From Nitrospirales bacterium (GTDB lineage: Bacteria > Nitrospirota > Nitrospiria > Nitrospirales > UBA8639), in NCBI GenBank assembly GCA_021604365.1, contig BQIZ01000006.1, positions 1 to 52,603 of the forward strand: a stretch of DNA of 52,603 bases, written 5' to 3'. The notes beneath the pieces were generated by a model that was not told the origin of the DNA, did not search any database, and saw nothing but the letters and a program-made list of their open reading frames with translations. Positions 7,447 through 16,540 of this stretch are shown one piece after another; within the stretch, counting starts at the first letter, position 1, and every line of letters starts with the position of its first letter. Position numbers and translations under genes: made by a program.

Positions 7447-9129
7447 ATGAGTCATTCTTCCATTAATCTCGACATCGCCAACCGCATACCATTGCAACCC
7501 ATCGCCGAAGTCGCCTGGGAAAAACTTCGACTGGATGCGAGTCAAATCGAATCGTTTGGGCGGTATAAGGCTAAAATTCCCTTAGCGTCACTTCCACCAT
7601 TTCCGAGCAAACCGGAGAGCAAGCTCATTCTGGTCACCGCCATGAGCCCAACGACGGCTGGAGAAGGCAAAACCACCACGCTCATCGGTCTGGTGGATGG
7701 ATTGAATAAGATCGGCGAACGGGCTGTTGCGGCAATTCGGGAGCCAAGTCTGGGTCCCTGCTTCGGGATGAAGGGCGGTGGATGTGGGGGAGGGTATGCC
7801 CAAGTGGTCCCCATGACTGAGATTAATCTGCATTTCACGGGGGATTTCCATGCGATCACGTCTGCCCACAATATGTTGGCGGCGCTGGTAGACAATCATG
7901 TGAATTGGGGGCACAAACCCCAGATTGATCCCCGTCGGGTCACGTGGGGGCGGGTGCTGGATGTGAATGATCGGTCACTGCGATCCGTGGTCACGGGGCT
8001 TGGCGGAAAATCCAACGGATTTACGAGGGAAGGACGGTTTGACATCACTGCGGCCTCAGAGGTCATGGCCATTCTGTGTTTGGCGACGGACCTCCAGGAT
8101 CTTCAGCAGCGCTTGGGCAATATCAAGGTGGGGCGGACGGTTAACAAAGAGATGATCTTTGCGAAAGATATCCAGGCGGAGGGTGCCATGACCGTGTTAC
8201 TCAAGGACGCGCTCAATCCCAACCTTGTCCAGACCTTGGAACATAATCCGGCTCTGGTTCATGGTGGTCCCTTCGGGAATATTGCCCATGGGTGTAGTTC
8301 GGTCGTGGCGACCAAGGCGGCGCTTACACTCGCGGATTACGTTGTGACAGAAGGAGGGTTTGGTGCCGATCTCGGGGCGGAGAAGTTTTTTGACATTAAA
8401 TGTCGACGTTCCGGCCTCAAGCCGGCATGTGCCGTGGTCGTGGGGACGATCAAGGCATTAAAACTTCATGGTGGGGCGAAAGAAAAAGAACTCGAACAGG
8501 AAGATCTGGACGCCCTCCGGCAGGGGTTGCCGAATTTATTGCGTCATTTGGAAAATGTGAAAAAATTCGGGGTCCCGGCGGTCGTGGCCATCAACCAATT
8601 CACGAGTGATACCAAGAGGGAGTTGGAACTGGTGGAACAGGCTTGCGCGGATCATGGGGTCAAAATGGCCCTGGCGAATCATTGGGCTGAAGGGGGAGCC
8701 GGTGCGCTGTGCCTGGCCGAAACGGTTCGTGAGGTGATCAAACAAGAACCTGCCGACTTTCGCGTCCTCTATCCTGATACGATTCCGCTGGCAGAAAAAG
8801 TGCGCATCATCGCCAGAGAGATTTATCGGGCTGCGGATGTCGAGATTCCGCCGGCCGTCCACGCCCGTTTTGCCGAACTCGAAAAACACGGGTTTGGTCA
8901 TTTCCCCATCTGCATGGCGAAGACGCAGTACAGCTTTTCCACCGACCCCACCAAAAAAGGAGCCCCAACAGGATTTACGCTTCCCGTTCGCGAGGTTCGC
9001 CTCGCGATGGGCGCAGGATTTGTGGTGGTCATTACCGGGGATATGATGACGATGCCCGGCTTGCCGCGCGTTCCTGCGGCTCAATCGATCGGGATTGACG
9101 CAAAGGGAGACATTGTCGGGTTGTTTTGA
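7447..9129 (+). CDS. fhs: Formate--tetrahydrofolate ligase
   Basis: A 560-residue cytoplasmic enzyme of the usual family length. It makes 10-formyltetrahydrofolate from formate, tetrahydrofolate and ATP, feeding one-carbon units to purine and fMet synthesis. The ATP-binding loop SPTTAGEGKTTT is at about 67-78, followed by the highly conserved REPSLGPCFGMKGGG and DFHAITSAHNMLAA. Later come GGFGADLGAEKFFDIK and the C-terminal GDMMTMPGLPRVPAA, all typical of FTHFS. The start is supported by GAGGAG about 8 bases upstream. It is a single gene, converging on the hemerythrin gene. Confidence 0.97.
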   Translation: MSHSSINLDIANRIPLQPIAEVAWEKLRLDASQIESFGRYKAKIPLASLPPFPSKPESKLILVTAMSPTTAGEGKTTTLIGLVDGLNKIGERAVAAIREPSLGPCFGMKGGGCGGGYAQVVPMTEINLHFTGDFHAITSAHNMLAALVDNHVNWGHKPQIDPRRVTWGRVLDVNDRSLRSVVTGLGGKSNGFTREGRFDITAASEVMAILCLATDLQDLQQRLGNIKVGRTVNKEMIFAKDIQAEGAMTVLLKDALNPNLVQTLEHNPALVHGGPFGNIAHGCSSVVATKAALTLADYVVTEGGFGADLGAEKFFDIKCRRSGLKPACAVVVGTIKALKLHGGAKEKELEQEDLDALRQGLPNLLRHLENVKKFGVPAVVAINQFTSDTKRELELVEQACADHGVKMALANHWAEGGAGALCLAETVREVIKQEPADFRVLYPDTIPLAEKVRIIAREIYRAADVEIPPAVHARFAELEKHGFGHFPICMAKTQYSFSTDPTKKGAPTGFTLPVREVRLAMGAGFVVVITGDMMTMPGLPRVPAAQSIGIDAKGDIVGLF

Positions 9130-9176
9130 AGAGGAGCACGTGAACGTGGGTGGCAGAAGGGGGGGGGTCCTGGGAA

Positions 9177-9617
9177 TCAATTTTCCATCCGGGCGAGCAG
9201 GGAAGCCCGCTCTTCGTCGCTGACGCAATTGTCAATCCACGGATAAAGAATTTTTTCCTCCTTCACATTGTGGGCAGTGAGAACCTGGAGTAAGCCTTCT
9301 TCCCCCTCCTCGGTGCGAAGGTCTCCTTCTGCGACTTTTGTCTGAATCTGTTCCAGAAAGTACTTGATCTGCCGATGTTCATTTCGCATGACTTCCGTCG
9401 GCCCATGTTCTCTGACCATTTCCGCTTGAGCCTCAAAGACCGGAAAAAGAATCTCCTCTTCCCACGTGATATGGCGATGCAGTCCGGTGAACAATTCTTG
9501 AAACAGTGCCCGGGCTTTTTGAGCATCCTGCTTCTTGATTGTGTGAAACTGGTTGAATATTTCATCCAGGCGGTCATGGTCATGTCCCATAAACTTTGCG
9601 ATAGTGGTTGTGCCCAT
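9177..9617 (-). CDS. Hemerythrin HHE domain protein
   Basis: A 146-residue four-helix protein expected to bind a non-haem di-iron centre and act in oxygen, NO or iron handling. Ligand motifs occur in the expected order: MGHDHDRLDEIF near the N-terminus, HRHITWEEEILFPVFE, EHRQIKYFLEQ, and HNVKEEKILYPWID. The track starts ten codons earlier. The start at 9617 (MGTTTIAKF) is chosen because GAGGAG lies 6 bases upstream. No membrane or signalling domain is fused to it. Confidence 0.87.
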   Translation of the reverse strand: MGTTTIAKFMGHDHDRLDEIFNQFHTIKKQDAQKARALFQELFTGLHRHITWEEEILFPVFEAQAEMVREHGPTEVMRNEHRQIKYFLEQIQTKVAEGDLRTEEGEEGLLQVLTAHNVKEEKILYPWIDNCVSDEERASLLARMEN

Positions 9618-9994
9618 AGGTTCTCCTCTCATGTAGGCTGGGGGCACCCGGTGGTCTCGAATTATCCTGGACTCATCAGCATAAAAGGGTCAAGGGAATC
9701 CACGGCATTACTCTTCGGTCGCCGCGCAAACCTTCTTAACTTCTACCCTGTTCGCTTTCCATTTGAAGAGAGCTGTGCTTCCGGGCCACGCGGAATGGAC
9801 GGTTAATGAATGATCGACCGGGAATTTTTTGAAATTGCAGTCAAAGCCAAAGAGGGGAGCGTATGAAAAGACCCGTATTCAACCTTGAGGAGCACTCCCA
9901 CTGCTCGATTGCCTTCGGATCGTATCATCTTGGCTGGTTTGAGGATGACCAGTGTAATGGTTAGATATCAAGCCAGTGGAGGGGAGGATTTCTT
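9618..9994. other. Intergenic region between hemerythrin gene and YefM/RelE module
   Basis: This 377-base stretch has no established gene. The longest plus-strand ORF crossing its left part is the antisense shadow of the hemerythrin gene. A 33-codon ORF at 9863-9964 has a good ribosome-binding site (listed separately). Confidence 0.5.
9863..9964 (+). CDS. Possible 33-residue small protein upstream of the antitoxin gene
   Basis: An ATG at 9863, preceded by AGAGGGGAG at good spacing, opens 33 codons ending in TAG at 9962-9964, 30 bases before the yefM-like start. The peptide (MKRPVFNLEEHSHC...) has no recognised family. It may be a leader peptide, a true small protein or chance. Confidence 0.25.
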   Translation: MKRPVFNLEEHSHCSIAFGSYHLGWFEDDQCNG

Positions 9995-10273
9995 ATGCCG
10001 CATGTGGATCAATATGTGTCAGTGACGCAAGCGAAGACGCAACTCCTTGAACTGATCCGTCAACTACAAAAGCGTCAGGATACGGTAGGCATTACACGGG
10101 ACGGAGTGCCCACGGCCGTGCTTCTCAGCATGGCGCATTTCGAAGGATTGATGGAAACCCTGGACATTTTGAGTGATCCGAAGACCATGCACCCGCTTCG
10201 GAAGTCACTCAAGCAGGTTCGATCCGGTCGTTGGGAAACACATGAATCCGTCTTTCCCGGCGAGAGTGAATGA
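9995..10273 (+). CDS. Phd/YefM-family antitoxin
   Basis: A 92-residue antitoxin. The N-terminal half has the Phd/YefM DNA-binding fold (YVSVTQAKTQLLELIRQLQKRQDTVGITRDGVPTAVL, quoted only to show the pattern VSVTQAK...VGITRDG-P-AVLLS). The charged C-terminal half should wrap the toxin. It likely autorepresses the operon. The start has GGGGAGG 7 bases upstream. The gene overlaps the toxin gene by four bases (ATGA), the usual antitoxin-first order. Confidence 0.87.
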   Translation: MPHVDQYVSVTQAKTQLLELIRQLQKRQDTVGITRDGVPTAVLLSMAHFEGLMETLDILSDPKTMHPLRKSLKQVRSGRWETHESVFPGESE

Positions 10274-10563
10274 CGCCCTATCGTGTTCGGTATACCCCGG
10301 AGGCCGGGGGCCCCATCCGCAAACTGCATCCCGAGATTAAACAAGAAATCCGGGCCATTCGAACATTTCAGGATGCACCTTTAACCGGGCATTCTCTTCA
10401 GCAAGAACTCTTCGGCTATCGATCATACCGTGTGCGGTCCTACCGAATAATTTATCGACTCAATGACGACGAACGAACTATTGACGTGATTTTCATTGGA
10501 CAGCGTTGGAATGTCTACGAAGAGCTTCTCTCGCTGGTTCGCCGTCCCTCCTTTGGGAAATGA
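10270..10563 (+). CDS. RelE/ParE-superfamily toxin
   Basis: A 97-residue basic protein with the RelE fold: YRVRYTPEAGGPIRKLHPEIKQEI at the N-terminus, LFGYRSYRVRSYRIIYRLNDDERTIDVIFIGQR in the core. Family RelE toxins cleave mRNA on the ribosome, while ParE relatives poison gyrase. The RSYRVRSYRIIYR strand and partner type favour RelE/YoeB-type activity, but the split is not certain. It is translationally coupled to the upstream antitoxin. This is the second toxin-antitoxin module within 10 kb. Confidence 0.87.
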   Translation: MTPYRVRYTPEAGGPIRKLHPEIKQEIRAIRTFQDAPLTGHSLQQELFGYRSYRVRSYRIIYRLNDDERTIDVIFIGQRWNVYEELLSLVRRPSFGK

Positions 10564-10670
10564 GTTCACACCAATTTACTCGCGCGATAAAACTGCGGGA
10601 GTTGAGAAATAGGCGAATGATGTCGTGTCATCCATACCTGCCCCTCCTGTTGGCCTTGTGATACATTGGC

Positions 10671-12680
10671 ATGATGCAAGCGACTAATACCTTTTCTCTC
10701 AAATCCGATTACACACCCAAAGGTGATCAAGGGAATGCAATTGCCGCCTTGACTGATGGCTTAGAGCAAGGGCGTAAGCATCAAGTGTTGTTGGGGGTCA
10801 CGGGTTCGGGGAAGACCTTCACCATGGCCAATGTGATCGTCAACGTGCAAAAACCCACATTGGTTGTGGTCCACAATAAGACGTTGGCGGCTCAGTTGTA
10901 TCAGGAATTTAAATCCTTTTTTCCCGACAATGCGGTTGAATATTTTGTGAGCTATTACGACTACTATCAGCCGGAGGCCTATATTCCGACTACGGATACC
11001 TATATCGCTAAAGACTCCGCCATCAACGACACCATTGACCAGATGCGCCATGCGGCTACGACGGCGCTCCTGCAACGCAATGACATTATTATCGTGGCGT
11101 CCGTATCGTGTATTTATGGCCTCGGATCGCCTGAGGTCTACCACGATATGTTGTTGTATCTGGAGCCCGGCATGGAGATTCGCCGTGAGCGCATTCTGGC
11201 CAAGCTGGTGGACATTCAATATTCCCGGAATGACCTGGAGTTGCAACGTGGAATGTTTCGGGCGCGCGGGGATGTCATTGAGATTTATCCTGCTTCGTCC
11301 GATTCGAATACGGTCCGGGTGGAATTGTTCGGCGACGAAGTGGAAGCCCTGTATGAAATCGATCCGTTGACCGGCAACGCATTGCGGAAGCTTCCAAAAA
11401 TCGCAATCTATCCCAAGAGTCACTATGTGATTGCGCCCGATCGCTATGAACAGGCAATTGCGGGCATTGAATCAGAGCTGGAGGAACGGCTTGCCTATTT
11501 TCGCCGGACGAATCAATTGCTTGAAGCACAACGGATTGAACAACGGACAAGATTTGACCTGGAGATGATTCGAACCATGGGGTATTGCCATGGGATTGAG
11601 AACTATTCCCGTCACCTGAGCGGACGTTCGCCTGGCGAACCCCCACCGACTCTGTTGGATTATTTCCCCCAAGACTTTTTGCTGATTGTGGATGAATCGC
11701 ATGCCACCGTTCCACAGTTCGGGGGCATGTACGAAGGAGACCGTTCACGCAAAAACACCTTGGTCGAGTACGGGTTTCGCTTGCCCTCGGCCATGGATAA
11801 CCGGCCCTTGAAATTTCCAGAGTTTGAGGGATGCATGAATCAGGTGGTGTATGTCTCCGCCACTCCGGGACCGTATGAATTGAAGCATGCCGGAAAGGCG
11901 CTGATTGAGCAAATCATTCGCCCCACCGGTCTGATTGATCCGGTGATGGACGTGAAGCCTGCGAAGGGCCAGGTCGAACAGTTGCTCGGGGAAATCCGGC
12001 TGCGAGTGGCGAAGGGCCAACGGGTACTGGTGACGACCTTGACCAAGCGCATGGCGGAAGATCTTACCGAGTATTATCACGATCAGGGGCTGAAGGTGCG
12101 TTATCTGCATTCGGATATCAAAACGCTTGAGCGGGCGGACATCATCCGGGATCTGCGCCGTGGTGTCTTTGATGTCCTAGTCGGTATTAATCTCTTGCGG
12201 GAAGGGTTGGATTTGCCTGAGGTCAGTTTAGTGGCGGTGTTGGATGCGGATAAGGAAGGTTTTCTGCGGGGGTATCGTGCCCTGGTGCAGACAGCCGGGC
12301 GCGCTGCCCGTCATCGCGATGGCACCGTGATTCTCTATGGCGATGTGATCACCGATTCGATGCGTAGAACTTTGGACGAAACCGGACGTAGACGAACGAT
12401 TCAGTTGGCATATAATGCTGAGCATGGGATTACACCTGAGACCATCATTAAACGCATCCATGATTTGGAGTACCAATTGGCAGAGGCGGATTATGTGGAC
12501 GTGTCTGTGGCGGCAGAAGCTCTCGCGGCTTACGGAGGGGAAAAAGATTTGGAACAGAGCATCACGGCATTGGAGAAAGATATGAAGACGGCAGCCAAGG
12601 CCTTGGAATTTGAACGAGCCGCTCAGTTGCGGGATACTATTCGCGTTCTCCGACAAAAGCAGATCCAGGTCGGCATCTAA
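10671..12680 (+). CDS. uvrB: Excinuclease ABC subunit B
   Basis: A 669-residue UvrB, the helicase-like damage-verification subunit of nucleotide excision repair, which loads with UvrA and recruits UvrC. Walker A is [11 protein letters not shown] (42-52). The beta-hairpin region [17 protein letters not shown] is present, as are the Walker B-like LLIVDESHA and helicase motifs [39 protein letters not shown] and QTAGRAAR. The C-terminal UVR coiled coil ([14 protein letters not shown]) that binds UvrC is intact. ATG 10671 and 10674 are alternative starts. Transcription appears monocistronic. Confidence 0.98.
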   Translation: MMQATNTFSLKSDYTPKGDQGNAIAALTDGLEQGRKHQVLLGVTGSGKTFTMANVIVNVQKPTLVVVHNKTLAAQLYQEFKSFFPDNAVEYFVSYYDYYQPEAYIPTTDTYIAKDSAINDTIDQMRHAATTALLQRNDIIIVASVSCIYGLGSPEVYHDMLLYLEPGMEIRRERILAKLVDIQYSRNDLELQRGMFRARGDVIEIYPASSDSNTVRVELFGDEVEALYEIDPLTGNALRKLPKIAIYPKSHYVIAPDRYEQAIAGIESELEERLAYFRRTNQLLEAQRIEQRTRFDLEMIRTMGYCHGIENYSRHLSGRSPGEPPPTLLDYFPQDFLLIVDESHATVPQFGGMYEGDRSRKNTLVEYGFRLPSAMDNRPLKFPEFEGCMNQVVYVSATPGPYELKHAGKALIEQIIRPTGLIDPVMDVKPAKGQVEQLLGEIRLRVAKGQRVLVTTLTKRMAEDLTEYYHDQGLKVRYLHSDIKTLERADIIRDLRRGVFDVLVGINLLREGLDLPEVSLVAVLDADKEGFLRGYRALVQTAGRAARHRDGTVILYGDVITDSMRRTLDETGRRRTIQLAYNAEHGITPETIIKRIHDLEYQLAEADYVDVSVAAEALAAYGGEKDLEQSITALEKDMKTAAKALEFERAAQLRDTIRVLRQKQIQVGI

Positions 12681-12916
12681 TTCTAAAATCCTACACCTGC
12701 CCTTGAGTCTGTCATCATTCCCCCGGGTTTAAGCGAATTTTCAATTCTAGAAAACAGCAGACGCAGGGTATGGAGCAAGTTTGATAGATCGGTTTGGAGT
12801 CCGCCAGAAGAGAGAAGATGACTTTGTCGTGTAAGTCTAGCAGAGGGTTGAAAAACTCATGCATCTTTGAAGGAGACGCGCCTCAAAATGGCATGGTGCC
12901 TATTCTCAATCGAAGA
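12681..12916. other. Intergenic region with decayed repeat fragments
   Basis: No gene is visible. GAGTCCGCCAG (about 12797) and CTTTGTCG in the same order match the reverse complement of the repeat at 12917-13046. TAGCAGAGGGTTGAAAAACTC (12839-12859) resembles its terminal repeat. This suggests an older, eroded copy in inverted orientation. Confidence 0.4.
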
Positions 12917-13046
12917 TAGCAGGGTGTTCAAAAAGGCCCGACCAGTAAGGCCGCAGGCACTTTGGTGGGCGGAGCGTACGAGTGAGTACGTGAGCCCGAC
13001 AAAGAGCCGAGAACGCCGCTGGCGGACTTTTTCAGCACCCTGCTAG
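12917..13046. repeat. Dispersed inverted-ended repeat, copy B (MITE-like)
   Basis: A 130-base element bounded by TAGCAGGGTG and CACCCTGCTA. The inverted ends extend inward as GCAGGGTGtTcAAAAAGgCC against GCAGGGTGcTgAAAAAGtCC. The interior shares AAGGCCGCAG, GCGGAGCGTAC, GAGTACGTGAGC and TGGCGGACTTTTTCA with the copy at 5630-5778. It has no coding capacity. Its right end supplies the stop codon of the neighbouring DUF4321 gene. I recall comparable abundant repeats in Nitrospira genomes, which I cannot check here. Confidence 0.75.
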
Positions 13047-13306
13047 ACGTGTTTATAGACGTAGGCGCCGAGGAACATTCCCAAGACGGTGAGGAGGTTC
13101 ATTTTCAGGAGGAACCCGAGGGTGAATTTTATCAAGACCAAATTGACGGTTACCGGTGGATCTAAGCCCAAGTTCAACGCCTGAACAAAAACATTTTGTA
13201 CGGTTCCCTGAGGAGCCACGACCTGAAGAATTTCCCCTAAAATACTGCCTAACAGTCCGCCAATAAAAATAAATAAGAGTAAGTAGCTTCCACTCTTTTT
13301 TAACAC
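13043..13306 (-). CDS. DUF4321 small membrane protein
   Basis: An 87-residue protein with two hydrophobic segments (SYLLLFIFIGGLLGSILGEIL and LVLIKFTLGFLLKMNLLTVLGMFLGAYVY, abbreviated), matching the DUF4321 pattern with GSxxGE after the first helix. The function of the family is unknown. It starts at GTG with GGGAGG 7 bases upstream. The stop codon TAG coincides with the terminal TAG of the inverted-ended repeat copy B, so the C-terminus (AYVYKHV) ends exactly at the repeat boundary. Confidence 0.75.
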   Translation of the reverse strand: MLKKSGSYLLLFIFIGGLLGSILGEILQVVAPQGTVQNVFVQALNLGLDPPVTVNLVLIKFTLGFLLKMNLLTVLGMFLGAYVYKHV

Positions 13307-13515
13307 CCGTTGCCTCCCGGCGGATTGTTAGAGATCAGGGAATTGCCAGTGCATGAACTTTTGGAATGTTCAATGTTCAAGGTATGGTCGGACAACGCGG
13401 TGGTTGGAATTGACCAAAAATATGCTTAGGGTAAACTCCTGAACACATTACAAGAAGCCTGAAGTTGAGTCAAGAAATAGCCTGGTGCGAAAGGCCTGTG
13501 GTCACACCGGTGCGT

Positions 13516-14238
13516 TTAGGGTGAGGGGGGTGCCAAAGGGGGAGAAGTAATTGTAAATCGCATGGTGCCCATTTTGCTGACGTCATTAGCCATGAACCCC
13601 ACGAAGATTTCAACGCGATACCGGCCTTGTTGCCAGATTCCGTCTGGTGGAAAAAACTTTAGAAATCCGCTCTCGTCTTCCGTGGCAAGATCGACGATGT
13701 CTTCGTCGAGCCATTGAGGAGAATCCATTCCGGTTTCCGATTCAGAGAACAGACGGCCAATGATTTGATAGGATGACAAATGTTCATGGACAGAAAACAC
13801 CAGGTACACGGAGGGAACGTGTGGCAAGAACCTCTCGGTAGGGTTGACGGGTATGTGTGTATAGCCGCCACGTATGGTCGGTTTAACCTCGAAGCTTTCT
13901 GCGAAATCTAAACTGAGAAACACCCCGGCGGGTTTTTGATCCAATGAAGGGATGAGCGGCGATTGTGAGTAACTATCATAAGGGGTCGGACCATCTGAGA
14001 AATGATCGGGCGGAGTATCGTATTGGAAAAACCCGTGTTGTGTATTTTTGGGCTGCAACTTGGATGGGGAGTTAGCCGGGAGGGGAGGATCATCGCCAAA
14101 AGCAGTGCCGAGCATCGCCAAGAGAACGATCGCGATCATGATGCCCAATAGGAGGGTCCGGCGCATGAGGGGCAAACGATGGATCATGTTGGTTCTGGTG
14201 TAGAGGTTGTCTGACTCCACATTCGTAATTTCCAACAT
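13516..14238 (-). CDS. Exported protein of unknown function
   Basis: An up-to-240-residue protein with a hydrophobic export segment (LLLGIMIAIVLLAMLGTAFG). It is followed by a proline/serine-rich linker and a C-terminal region of predicted beta strands (VPSVYLVFSVHEHLSSYQI, GRYRVEIFVGF) ending in a proline-rich tail. I do not recognise a family. The start is uncertain: ATGs at 14238, 14187 and 14166 are all possible, and 14166 (MRRTLLLG) gives the most typical signal peptide, but none has a strong ribosome-binding site. It is divergent from the methyltransferase gene. Confidence 0.6.
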   Translation of the reverse strand: MLEITNVESDNLYTRTNMIHRLPLMRRTLLLGIMIAIVLLAMLGTAFGDDPPLPANSPSKLQPKNTQHGFFQYDTPPDHFSDGPTPYDSYSQSPLIPSLDQKPAGVFLSLDFAESFEVKPTIRGGYTHIPVNPTERFLPHVPSVYLVFSVHEHLSSYQIIGRLFSESETGMDSPQWLDEDIVDLATEDESGFLKFFPPDGIWQQGRYRVEIFVGFMANDVSKMGTMRFTITSPPLAPPSP

Positions 14239-14429
14239 TCTTTTTATGCTGTTCCTGATGAGTCCACGTTCTCTACCTTTGATGGCGACACCGAGTCAAG
14301 GACTTTCGATCTTGTCTTGCGGCACCAGGAGGTGTTTGCTAAGATTTCGAGCGATTCTACGCATTTTCATCTACTTCGTTGCCACAGGCATTATCATTCA
14401 TTCTTTCTAAGGAATAATAGGTTAGAACT

Positions 14430-15866
14430 ATGGGTGCTTCACCAAGTATTGATCCCGATGCATTGCCGCAACTTGTAGGAGATTTTCAACCCGTGGATAT
14501 GTGGCAAGCCCACATTAATCGAATTTTTTACGGGTTAAGGGGAGGTCGTGTTCGAGAGTATTACCAAACGGTGGCCGCAGCAGATTTCCGGTTAGGGTTT
14601 GCCCTGGCGGAAGACTATTGGCGTCGGTGTGGACAACGCGAGAAAACGCAAGCTGCCGATCAAGCGACCGTACCATTGATCGTGATGGAATGGGGTGCCG
14701 GAAACGGGAACCTGGCAGCCTGTTTCCTGGATCGCCTTCAGGAACTCGACCAAGAACAGTTGATATTTCCAAGAATCACCTATCGATGTATTGAGCGCGA
14801 GCCGGTTTTGTTGGAACAGGCCAAAGCCAATCCTGATTTGGCCAAGCATCGTAACCGGGTCACGTTTGAATCTGCTTCTATCGAGGATTTGTCTGCCTGT
14901 CCGGATGGAAGTATTGATCGGATTATCTGCAATGAACTGTGGAGCGAGTTGCCAACGAAGCTCATTCTGCGAAAAGGTGGTGAAATTCATGAAGAGCAGC
15001 TTCGCCCCAATCTGAACGAAAAGCGGTTAGCGGATTTCCCTGATTGGGCAAAGTTTGTTGAGGCATTTGATCAGCAGGACATCGAATCTCTCCATGCGTT
15101 ACCTTCGTTTCTCGAGGACCTTGTCTGGGAGCGGGAATATCGCCCCATCGAGACAAAAACCTTTCCGTTTCGCCGAACGGTTGCGGATTTTCTCAAGCAC
15201 ATCGACGAAGAAGTCCTCGTGCCATATAACGTGGGGGCGTGTCAGAGTATCAAGGAAGCCAAGCGATTGTTGGCCACGAATGCAGTCGGATTTAGCAGTT
15301 TTGATGCAGGGACGGTCGATCCTCGTGTGCTGAATGACCCGGAAAAGCCCTGTTATACGGTACAGGGTGGCCAATTTAGCTTCATGGTGAACTTTCAGTT
15401 GATGCTAGACGTGGCCAGGCATTTGGGTATTCACACCGGCATGATCGAATCGCAACGGGACTTTGTGGGACGGAGCTTGTCGACCAATGTGATCACGGTC
15501 ATGGATCTGCTGGCATCACATCCTTTGCCGCCGGAAGGCCAGGACTGGAAATTGGAGGCGTTAATTCTTCGTACCCTGGAGGCACTGAACCGTACCTACG
15601 TGAGCCCATACCAACGCCATATCGATTTTCCACTTTCTGAAAGTACCCCGGCCCAGGATCGCGCGGCATTAGAGAATCTGGTGCGTTCATTACCGCCGCA
15701 TGGTGTGCCGGATACCATCGCGTATCTCACGGAATCAGAAATTTGGAAGGCCATGCCCGATTTGCAAAAATTAGGATACGACTCAGAAGGCATCAAAGAC
15801 ATGTTGCAACTTCCGCCACAACCGGTGGATTACACACACATGTTTTTCTCCTCTAACGGTTCCTGA
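14430..15866 (+). CDS. MidA/NDUFAF7-like SAM-dependent methyltransferase
   Basis: A 478-residue protein with a Rossmann-type methyltransferase core. Motif I is MEWGAGNGNLA (86-96). An acidic loop lies near CIEREP, and ICNELWSELPTKL (167-179) resembles the SNExxDALP motif of the MidA/NDUFAF7 family, which methylates an arginine of respiratory complex I in mitochondria. The C-terminal part includes GGQFSFMVNFQLMLDVA and TNVITVMDLLASHPL. The bacterial substrate is not known. It is longer than typical members at about 350-400 residues, with extra sequence at the C-terminus. Family placement is by motif reading only. Confidence 0.65.
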   Translation: MGASPSIDPDALPQLVGDFQPVDMWQAHINRIFYGLRGGRVREYYQTVAAADFRLGFALAEDYWRRCGQREKTQAADQATVPLIVMEWGAGNGNLAACFLDRLQELDQEQLIFPRITYRCIEREPVLLEQAKANPDLAKHRNRVTFESASIEDLSACPDGSIDRIICNELWSELPTKLILRKGGEIHEEQLRPNLNEKRLADFPDWAKFVEAFDQQDIESLHALPSFLEDLVWEREYRPIETKTFPFRRTVADFLKHIDEEVLVPYNVGACQSIKEAKRLLATNAVGFSSFDAGTVDPRVLNDPEKPCYTVQGGQFSFMVNFQLMLDVARHLGIHTGMIESQRDFVGRSLSTNVITVMDLLASHPLPPEGQDWKLEALILRTLEALNRTYVSPYQRHIDFPLSESTPAQDRAALENLVRSLPPHGVPDTIAYLTESEIWKAMPDLQKLGYDSEGIKDMLQLPPQPVDYTHMFFSSNGS

Positions 15867-16116
15867 TCATTTTTCACCGTCGCGAGATACTCCTTCTCGT
15901 CGAGTTGGAATGATGAAGACCGAACGCGGTTAATGATGGTGGGTTGCAAGACTGTCCGCGCGGGAGTGGATACTGTGAAGGCATATCCGCAATCGGAAAA
16001 AATAATGGGGGATGCAGGAATTTTGCAATCAGGTAGATTTTTTTAAATGTGTTGTGTATACTGCGGCGGATTTTTCTAATAACGTAGACTCTCATTTACC
16101 ATAAGACGAGGTTACT

Positions 16117-16422
16117 GTGTTTGGATCGTTTGGATGGATGGAGCTTATGCTCATCCTCATCATTGTGCTCATTATTTTCGGTGCAGGGAAAATACCGCAG
16201 CTTGGTGAGGGCTTAGGCAAAGCGATTAAGGGCTTTAAAAAGTCTGTGGCCGAAGCGGATGCAATGGATGTGACGCCTAATGAGCAAGGCGAAGGTGGAC
16301 AGGTCCCACCACCCCAACCTGAACAACTGCCGAGCCAACACCAGACAGCAGAGGTTCCCCCTCCGCCATCGGCGCAAGGGGTGCCGCAGCCAACGGAATC
16401 CACGCAACCCAAACAGAGTTAA
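16117..16422 (+). CDS. tatA: TatA/TatE-family translocase protein
   Basis: A 101-residue TatA-type subunit of the twin-arginine protein export pathway, which oligomerises with TatC to move folded proteins across the inner membrane. It has a short N-terminus (MFGSFGWMELM), one membrane helix (LILIIVLIIFGAGKIPQLG), the hinge and amphipathic helix (EGLGKAIKGFKKS), then a disordered proline/glutamine-rich tail. The start is GTG with GACGAGG about 5 bases upstream. A TATACT -10-like box lies at 16057-16062. A paralogue follows 118 bases downstream; no tatC is in the window. Confidence 0.9.
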   Translation: MFGSFGWMELMLILIIVLIIFGAGKIPQLGEGLGKAIKGFKKSVAEADAMDVTPNEQGEGGQVPPPQPEQLPSQHQTAEVPPPPSAQGVPQPTESTQPKQS

Positions 16423-16540
16423 TTCTCGGGTGAGACTGATACGGTGAAGACCGCCCACCGAAGGGACAGGCAACAGGAACCAAATCCTGATCAACGCTCA
16501 AGGTATACATTCAGCGGGCAGACCATAGAGGAGTGGGAAG

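Noticed and set aside
8536-9228. 230-codon minus-strand ORF over fhs
   Set aside because: Antisense of conserved FTHFS sequence.
10761-11423. 220-codon minus-strand ORF over uvrB
   Set aside because: Shadow of UvrB; no independent motif.
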